A DNA stretch of 26,720 bases from Flavobacteriales bacterium (GTDB lineage: Bacteria > Bacteroidota > Bacteroidia > Flavobacteriales > BACL11). Below, one piece after another: positions 21,136-26,720 of the stretch. A program made the translations under genes and the position numbers. Position 1 is the stretch's first letter. Every line of letters starts with the position of its first letter. The notes under the pieces are model-generated. The model ran no database searches, was not told the origin of the DNA, and was given only the letters and a program-made list of their open reading frames with translations. The stretch spans positions 1 through 26,720 of the forward strand of contig PCBP01000024.1 in the NCBI GenBank assembly GCA_002730985.1, given 5' to 3'.

Positions 21136-21425
21136 TGGCTAAAGATAGATTTGGATATGGAATTAATCAATTAAAAGAAGCACAAGAATATACATTTAAT
21201 AATGCTCCTATTTTTTACCATGACTATACTCAAACAAGCGTAGGTTATAAAATGATGGAAGATATGATGAGTAATGTTATTAAAAATCATGGTGTAGATT
21301 CTTGGAAAAGTTTTATTAAAAATTATGAATCTAAATTAAAAAGTGGAGAAGAAGGATCAGGTGAATTTTTATTTGAGCACTTAGGAAAAGCATTTCCTGA
21401 ATTATATGGAAAAGGAGTACAATAA
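21135..21425 (+). CDS. Hypothetical virion-operon protein, 96 aa
   Basis: Unrecognised. Starts MAKDRFGYGINQLKEAQEYTFNNAPIFYHDYTQTSVGYKMMEDMM and has a helical, charged C-terminus. TAATG overlaps on both sides, between two connector-like genes, so most likely a structural or assembly accessory protein. Confidence 0.62.
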   Translation: MAKDRFGYGINQLKEAQEYTFNNAPIFYHDYTQTSVGYKMMEDMMSNVIKNHGVDSWKSFIKNYESKLKSGEEGSGEFLFEHLGKAFPELYGKGVQ

Positions 21426-21835
21426 TGGCAGTATTAAATTCAAATGGATATGTATGGTGGATAGAACGTGGTAAACTAGCAATAGGTATTAGTTCTACTT
21501 ATGGATCAGAAGTTTCACCCCCATCTAAAGCAGGACATGTAGTTAGAGTATATGGTAAAGAAATAGCTACTGTAGATAATGGCGGTGGTACTGAATTAAG
21601 TAAATTTAGTACTGGAAGTTCTATAAACTTAGCAGAGTATTCTAAACTACCAGAACAGTTTCATGATGCTCTTGTTGCTAAGGTTATGGAATATTTATAT
21701 AGAAAAAATGTAGAAGGTGTGCCTTTAGCTGATTATTGGAGTAAAGTTTATATGTCTCATTTAATAGAAGCTAAAAAATATGCTAATTCAAGGAGATTAG
21801 ACACAGGTTTTAATATTAAACAACATGACATGTAG
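21425..21835 (+). CDS. Connector/tail-type protein, 136 aa
   Basis: 136 aa: N-terminal YVWWIERGKLAIGISSTYGSEVSPP, central strand-rich HVVRVYGKEIATVDN, and C-terminal EYSKLPEQFHDALVAKVMEYLYRKN..PLADYWSKVYMSHLIEAKKYANSRR. The WWIE..KLAIG and PEQFH.AL..KV.E.LY blocks recur in small structural genes next to tail fibre genes in marine podoviruses. Probably a head-tail or tail-tube connector. Start overlaps the previous stop; nine bases to the tail fibre. Confidence 0.68.
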   Translation: MAVLNSNGYVWWIERGKLAIGISSTYGSEVSPPSKAGHVVRVYGKEIATVDNGGGTELSKFSTGSSINLAEYSKLPEQFHDALVAKVMEYLYRKNVEGVPLADYWSKVYMSHLIEAKKYANSRRLDTGFNIKQHDM

Positions 21836-21843
21836 GAGTTTTA

Positions 21844-24800
21844 ATGACGACTTGGAATAGAGATGATTCAGATTTAACTACCGTATTAGGACTTAACTCT
21901 ACTACTGTTGGAAATATACGTATTACAGGAAACACTATAGGTCATTCTTCTGATACAGATATACTTACCTTTGCAGAAAACACATTAGATATAACAGCAT
22001 TAAACGTAGATATTAATGGTAGTCTTGATATTAAAAATTCTGCTGGCAATACAACATATGTTAGTTTATCTAGTTCTGGTATTTCTGGTACATTAATTAC
22101 AGCAGCACAACCAAATATAACTACAGTAGGTACAATTGGAACAGGAGTTTGGAATGCTACTGCGTTAACAGCAGCTAAAGTACCTGATCATGATGACTTA
22201 AATGGATTTGTTGTTAATGAACATTTAGATTGGACAAACAATCAAGGTTCTGCGGATATACATCAAAGTAATATACCATGGGCAAATGGACAATCATTTG
22301 ATAATGACAATGCAGGTATTGTTCCTAATCCTGGATCTACAGGAACTACTACAAAATATTTAAGAGAAGATGGTAATTTCCAAATACCTCCAGATACAAA
22401 CACACAATTAAGTACAGAAGAAGTACAAGATATAGTAGGAAATATGTTTTCTCTTAATACTGAAGTAAGAATATCAGCTACTTATGTAGATGGAGGTGTA
22501 GGAGCAGGTAAGATAAACTTAGAAGTAGATGATTTAAATACTGATACAACTTATACAGGTGGAACAAATTTAACATTAGATGGAACAACTTTCAATGTAG
22601 CTGATGCATTTCTTATTAATAGTGGAGATGATTCAACAAGTGGAGTTATAACAGCAGGTGGTTTTACAACTACTGGTACTTGGACATTTGATACATCAGC
22701 AGGTGGTACTACAGGAATTACAAACGTAAATGTAGGAAGTGCGTTTACAGATAGCGACACTACAATAATGAGTGCAGGTGCTATAAAAGAAAAAATTGAA
22801 TCATATAATTACAGTGCAACAACTGGAACAATTACATCAGTAGAAGTAACAACAGATACAGGTTCTGGAGGAAGATATAATCAAAGTAGTAGCGCAGCAT
22901 CAATTAGTATATTAGGTACAAGCGGTATTGGTGTAACTAATAGTAGTGGCACTATTACTGTTACGTCAGTACCTAGTGAAATAGATCATAACTCTTTAGA
23001 TAATTATACTTCTACTGAACATTTTACACAAGCAAACATAGTTACAGTAGGAAGTATTACTACTGGTGAATGGACTGCAACTCCAATAGCTCATGCTTAT
23101 ATAGGTAATGATGCTATTGAAGGAGATAACTTAGCAGACAATGCAGTTAATAGCGAGCACTACACAGATGGATCTATTGATACTGATCATATAGCTGATG
23201 ACCAAGTTACATATGCTAAAATACAAAATGTTAGTGCTACTGATAGAATATTAGGTAGAGATTCTTCAGGAGCAGGTATAATAGAAGAAATAACTCCTGC
23301 TAATTTAAAAACTATGTTATCATTAAATAATGTAGAAAATACTGCACTAAGTACTTTTGCAGGTACAAGTAATATTACTACATTAGCTAGTAACTTATCA
23401 TTAGGTGGTAATCCAACGACTACTACACAATCAGCTGGAAATAGTTCTACTAAGATAGCTACAACAGAATTTGTTTCTACAGCAGTATCAAATTTAGTTG
23501 ATTCATCTCCTGATGCATTAAATACATTAAATGAATTAGCAGCAGCTTTAGGAGACGATGCAGACTTTTCTACAACAGTAACTAATTCAATAGCTACAAA
23601 AGCACCATTAGCAAGTCCTACATTTACTGGTACAGTAACTATGCCTGCTACGATAGCGAGCGCAGGAGATTTAACATTAGATGTAGTTGGTGATATAACT
23701 TTAGATGCAGATGGTGGTGATATAACTATAGTAGATAATAGTCCAAGTAGTTTTAAACCAAGTTTTCAAATAACATCTACTGATGCAGGTTCATTTGGTC
23801 CTATTGTTACATATAAACATAATAGTGCATCTCCTGTTAATACTGATCAAATTTTTACTAAATCTATTATTGGTAAAAATGATGCAGGGCAAGATGTTAC
23901 TTATATAAATGATTCTGTTGTATTATCAGATGTAGCAGATGGAGAAGAAAGAGCTTATTGTCAAAAATCACTTATGACTCATGGAACTTTAAGAAATGCA
24001 TTAAAATTTGCAGCTCAAAGTGATAGTACTGTTGATACTGACATAGGATATGGAGCAGCATCATCTACTACTATTGCTGGTGATTTAACAATTACTGGTG
24101 GTAATATAACAAATGCGATTACATTTGATTCTGGTATTACTAATGCAGGAACAATAGCAGCAGGTACTTGGCAAGGCACAGCTATTAATCAAACATATCT
24201 TGTAGGACAAAGTGGAACAAATAGTGGGGATCAAACAAAAGCAAGTTTTGACTTAGATCATTTATATACTTTAGTAGGTGCTGCTTCTGACGATGCTGAA
24301 CATTTAGGTACATTTACTGGTAGTACAATTGCTGATAGTCAGACTATAAAACAATCATTACAAGCTTTAGAAACAGCAGTTGAATCAGCAGGTGGAGCTT
24401 CAGCCTTAAATGACTTGTCAGATGTTACTTACTCTAGTGGTGATTTAACTATAACAAGTTTAGATAAGTTTATATTTGGTGGAGCAGTAGATTATGATTT
24501 AAGTGGAGATGTTACATTTACAGAAAATGGAGCTGCTTTTTCTTTCTTAACACTTGATTACAACCAAGAAATAATTAAATTAACAGGTAATTCAGGAAAT
24601 ACACACCTTACAACACAAATATTTGGAGCACAAGCTACTGTAACTTGTGATGATACACTAGAAATAAAAGCTAATGATATGCACTTTTCTAACTCTTCTT
24701 TAGGAACTTTTGGATGGGGTTTAAATTCAGGAACTTATTCAGAATATGTATCATGGAATATTACATCTAATACTTATAAATATGCAAATACTAGTGATTC

Positions 24801-25296
24801 AGGAGATTATTATCAAATGACTGTTGGCTCAAATGGAGAAACAACATTAGCTACAGTAGATGATGATGGAGCAACTGCACATTTGAATATAGAGCCTGAT
24901 GGTCATGTAGAATTTGACGGATGTGGCGTAGGGTTTGATTTAGTAACACCTACATTTAATGCTGCTGATACTAATGTAGATTTTAGAACAGGCAATAAAC
25001 AAATGGTAACACTTACTGATAACATAGCAGATTTAAACTTAACTTTTCCAAATACATCAGGTAATTTTACTTTACTACTAAAACAAGATGGAACAGGTAG
25101 TAGAACAATAGCATCAGATGGTTATTTAGTATTTGAGCACGATGGTACCGCAGCAACAGTTTCTACTGTTAAGTTTGCAGGTGGAAGCAATCCAACATTA
25201 ACAACAGATGTTAATCACGTTGATATAGTATCATTTTTTTGGGATGCAGATAATCAAGTATGTTATGGTGTAGCAAGTTTAGATTTTCAAGATTAA
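21844..25296 (+). CDS. Tail fibre protein, 1150 aa
   Basis: Receptor-binding tail fibre, inferred. Very rich in Thr, Ser, Gly, Asn and Asp. Three copies of a W-centred motif are seen: NITTVGTIGTGVWNATAL (91-108), NIVTVGSITTGEWTATPI and GITNAGTIAAGTWQGTAI. Other recognisable fibre elements are TNTQLSTEEVQDIVG, NLADNAVNSEHYTDGSIDTDHIADDQVTYAKIQN and RILGRDSSGAGIIEEITPANLKTML, the SPTFTGTVTMP repeat type, and a C-terminal LTFPNTSGNFTLLLKQDG...TTDVNHVDIVSFFWDADNQVCYGVASLDF knob-like domain. AGGAG precedes the ATG. Receptor is unknown. Confidence 0.85.
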   Translation: MTTWNRDDSDLTTVLGLNSTTVGNIRITGNTIGHSSDTDILTFAENTLDITALNVDINGSLDIKNSAGNTTYVSLSSSGISGTLITAAQPNITTVGTIGTGVWNATALTAAKVPDHDDLNGFVVNEHLDWTNNQGSADIHQSNIPWANGQSFDNDNAGIVPNPGSTGTTTKYLREDGNFQIPPDTNTQLSTEEVQDIVGNMFSLNTEVRISATYVDGGVGAGKINLEVDDLNTDTTYTGGTNLTLDGTTFNVADAFLINSGDDSTSGVITAGGFTTTGTWTFDTSAGGTTGITNVNVGSAFTDSDTTIMSAGAIKEKIESYNYSATTGTITSVEVTTDTGSGGRYNQSSSAASISILGTSGIGVTNSSGTITVTSVPSEIDHNSLDNYTSTEHFTQANIVTVGSITTGEWTATPIAHAYIGNDAIEGDNLADNAVNSEHYTDGSIDTDHIADDQVTYAKIQNVSATDRILGRDSSGAGIIEEITPANLKTMLSLNNVENTALSTFAGTSNITTLASNLSLGGNPTTTTQSAGNSSTKIATTEFVSTAVSNLVDSSPDALNTLNELAAALGDDADFSTTVTNSIATKAPLASPTFTGTVTMPATIASAGDLTLDVVGDITLDADGGDITIVDNSPSSFKPSFQITSTDAGSFGPIVTYKHNSASPVNTDQIFTKSIIGKNDAGQDVTYINDSVVLSDVADGEERAYCQKSLMTHGTLRNALKFAAQSDSTVDTDIGYGAASSTTIAGDLTITGGNITNAITFDSGITNAGTIAAGTWQGTAINQTYLVGQSGTNSGDQTKASFDLDHLYTLVGAASDDAEHLGTFTGSTIADSQTIKQSLQALETAVESAGGASALNDLSDVTYSSGDLTITSLDKFIFGGAVDYDLSGDVTFTENGAAFSFLTLDYNQEIIKLTGNSGNTHLTTQIFGAQATVTCDDTLEIKANDMHFSNSSLGTFGWGLNSGTYSEYVSWNITSNTYKYANTSDSGDYYQMTVGSNGETTLATVDDDGATAHLNIEPDGHVEFDGCGVGFDLVTPTFNAADTNVDFRTGNKQMVTLTDNIADLNLTFPNTSGNFTLLLKQDGTGSRTIASDGYLVFEHDGTAATVSTVKFAGGSNPTLTTDVNHVDIVSFFWDADNQVCYGVASLDFQD

Positions 25297-25400
25297 TGAC
25301 TAAAAAAGAATACAATAAAATATTAAAAAAGTCTTTAAAGTTTTGGCAACAAGATATAAAAGAATATAAAAAATACTTTAAAAATGAAACCATTAAGTAG
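25296..25400 (+). CDS. Lys-rich peptide, 34 aa
   Basis: Short frame that starts at the TAATG overlapping the tail fibre stop. Translates as MTKKEYNKILKKSLKFWQQD...NETIK, a basic amphipathic helix. No Shine-Dalgarno, but stop-start coupling is plausible. Its 3' end overlaps the next frame by 17 bases. May be a small virion accessory peptide or a chance frame. Confidence 0.4.
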   Translation: MTKKEYNKILKKSLKFWQQDIKEYKKYFKNETIK

Positions 25401-26720
25401 AACACACTGCAAAGTAGATGATACAACTTACAAGCTGTATCCTGTAGGTGCTCCTTTGTGGTATAAAAAATCAGATGGAACATTTGATGATATTGATCTA
25501 ACATTTAATGATACAACATCTTCTATTGGAGATATATCTTTAATGGACAAAGGTATAATGAGTGTAGGTAAAAGAAAAGGAAACAATCCACATAAAGTAG
25601 TAGGAGTTAGACCTGATAAAAATCAACACCTTGGAACACAGCAATTAGAGTTTAGTTTAATTAATGTAGAGTTAGATGGTGTATCACAAGATTTTAATGT
25701 AGAAACAGATTTAGAAATATTATTAACTAGAAGAAAAACTAGACAACTTGTTAAACTAAATAAATCATTTAAAGATTGTAAAATAGAATTTGATATATAT
25801 GCTAAAGGATTAACATTAGAAAACAACAAGTATGAAGAAAACACTGTAGTAAGAGATTTTGGCTTTAATATAACTAATATAGGCGATAATAATGGAAATA
25901 CAACCCTTGGTATGCATAATGCATATAATCGCCTAAATAAAGATATTTCTTATTTTGATTGTTTTGCTGGTAAAATTACAGATGAATTTATAGCTAAAGG
26001 TGTATACACAGATGAAGAAGAATTTGAAAATTCTAATTTAAGTGACTATAGTTTTTTAGATATGTTTAAAGCAGGAAGTAGTATTTATTTTAAAGATGCT
26101 ATTATATTTACAGCTCAAGCTTACAATTTAAATAATATAGAAAATATTATGGCTAATAACATATGTGACATATATGGATTGGAGATATTTGATGATGGAG
26201 GTAGTGGTAAATATTTTAAAAAAGATAATAAAAAAGTTGGTGGTTATGGTGCAACAGATGAAGTATTTTTTGCATTTATTAATACTGCTGATATACCTGA
26301 TAAGATTAAAACATTATTTAAAAGAAAAAACTTCGAAGACACATCGTTTTTAGATTTAGAATTATCTGACTTTTGCACAGCTATGTCTAGTAAGTTTAAC
26401 AAAGATTTAAAAATAGAAGTCGATAATACTTATTATAAACCAAATGATTCTAATAATTTTAGTTTTAAAATATCTGATCATTCTTTTAATATAGGATTAC
26501 CAGTAGCATTTGATAAAGATTATAATACTTTAGATTATTACACAACTCATACATTAAAACAAAATGATGATGGAAGTTACAGGTATACTAAAATATTAAA
26601 ACCTGATACAGCATTAGATTTTAATTCTGCACAATATTTAGATTCAGATTTGTTTGTAAGTTCAGAAGAAGCAAGAGTTTATGCATATTGTAGTGATTTT
26701 AGTTCTCCATATGATCCAAG
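25384..26720 (+). CDS. Large virion-type protein, partial (runs off window)
   Basis: An open frame of at least 445 codons with no stop before the window end. Starts MKPLSRTHCKVDDTTYKLYPVGAPLWYKKSDGTFDDIDLTFNDT and continues with many beta-strand-like segments: IMSVGKRKGNNPHKVVGVRPDKN, HLGTQQLEFSLINVELDG, FNITNIGDNNGNTTLGMHN. The N-terminal layout recalls large structural proteins placed after the fibre in marine phages. The start has no Shine-Dalgarno and lies inside the 34-aa frame. Likely a tail or internal virion protein. Truncated at the window edge, so domain content is incomplete. Confidence 0.7.
   Translation, partial: MKPLSRTHCKVDDTTYKLYPVGAPLWYKKSDGTFDDIDLTFNDTTSSIGDISLMDKGIMSVGKRKGNNPHKVVGVRPDKNQHLGTQQLEFSLINVELDGVSQDFNVETDLEILLTRRKTRQLVKLNKSFKDCKIEFDIYAKGLTLENNKYEENTVVRDFGFNITNIGDNNGNTTLGMHNAYNRLNKDISYFDCFAGKITDEFIAKGVYTDEEEFENSNLSDYSFLDMFKAGSSIYFKDAIIFTAQAYNLNNIENIMANNICDIYGLEIFDDGGSGKYFKKDNKKVGGYGATDEVFFAFINTADIPDKIKTLFKRKNFEDTSFLDLELSDFCTAMSSKFNKDLKIEVDNTYYKPNDSNNFSFKISDHSFNIGLPVAFDKDYNTLDYYTTHTLKQNDDGSYRYTKILKPDTALDFNSAQYLDSDLFVSSEEARVYAYCSDFSSPYDP

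Noticed and set aside
26165..26353. Plus-strand 62-aa frame
   Set aside because: It is a different frame within the large partial virion protein that stays open across this stretch.
1..26720. Integrase, repressor or attachment site
   Set aside because: None is visible in this window, so temperate life cannot be argued from it.

Overview
The window is a contiguous piece of an AT-rich double-stranded DNA phage genome in two divergent arms. The host cannot be read from the sequence. Very AT-rich codon use, a P22-type portal, an SU10-like capsid protein, a spore-photoproduct-lyase-like radical SAM protein, and T/S/G-rich fibre and adaptor proteins resemble uncultured marine phages with short tails; that placement is inference. 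No integrase, repressor, lysis gene or tRNA was found.

Left arm (about 12..12087, minus strand, read right to left). It starts at the divergent junction with a run of very small genes: a 40-aa protein, a 43-aa membrane peptide, a 51-aa basic peptide, a 33-aa zinc-ribbon microprotein and several 58-100-aa unknowns. Nearly every one is separated from the next by an intrinsic-terminator hairpin followed by a T-rich leader. The arm continues with a DUF6878-like/DUF6915-like pair, a radical SAM protein, a compact unknown operon, a DUF932 protein, an ERF-type single-strand annealing protein, a probable single-strand DNA-binding protein, a primase-helicase (AEP primase, four-Cys PriL-like region, DnaB-like ATPase), a small membrane protein and a PD-(D/E)XK nuclease. 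This is the early/replication-recombination arm.

Noncoding part of the left arm. Five intergenic gaps (3885-4154, 6144-6267, 7129-7416, 8286-8694, 10462-10730) are far longer than needed for a promoter and hold long-range complementary arms, in several cases enclosing smaller hairpins. The junction itself (12088-12476) is G+C-rich and holds one extended hairpin and one three-helix junction. These elements, with about a dozen repeated hairpin/T-tract linkers, are the least ordinary part of the window. They recall the PeSL mobile regulatory cassettes of T4-type phages, but here they lie in a genome whose structural genes are not T4-like.

Right arm (12477..end, plus strand). A 61-aa protein with a promoter placed for a leaderless mRNA, then a 12-bp perfect hairpin, a possible 28-aa membrane peptide, terminase small and large subunits, portal, scaffold-like protein, major capsid protein, a small beta-rich (decoration-like) protein, four head-tail connector-type proteins, an 1150-aa tail fibre, a 34-aa Lys-rich peptide and a large unknown virion-type protein that runs off the window. 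This is the late packaging/structure arm. Intrinsic-terminator hairpins of the left-arm type are absent here.
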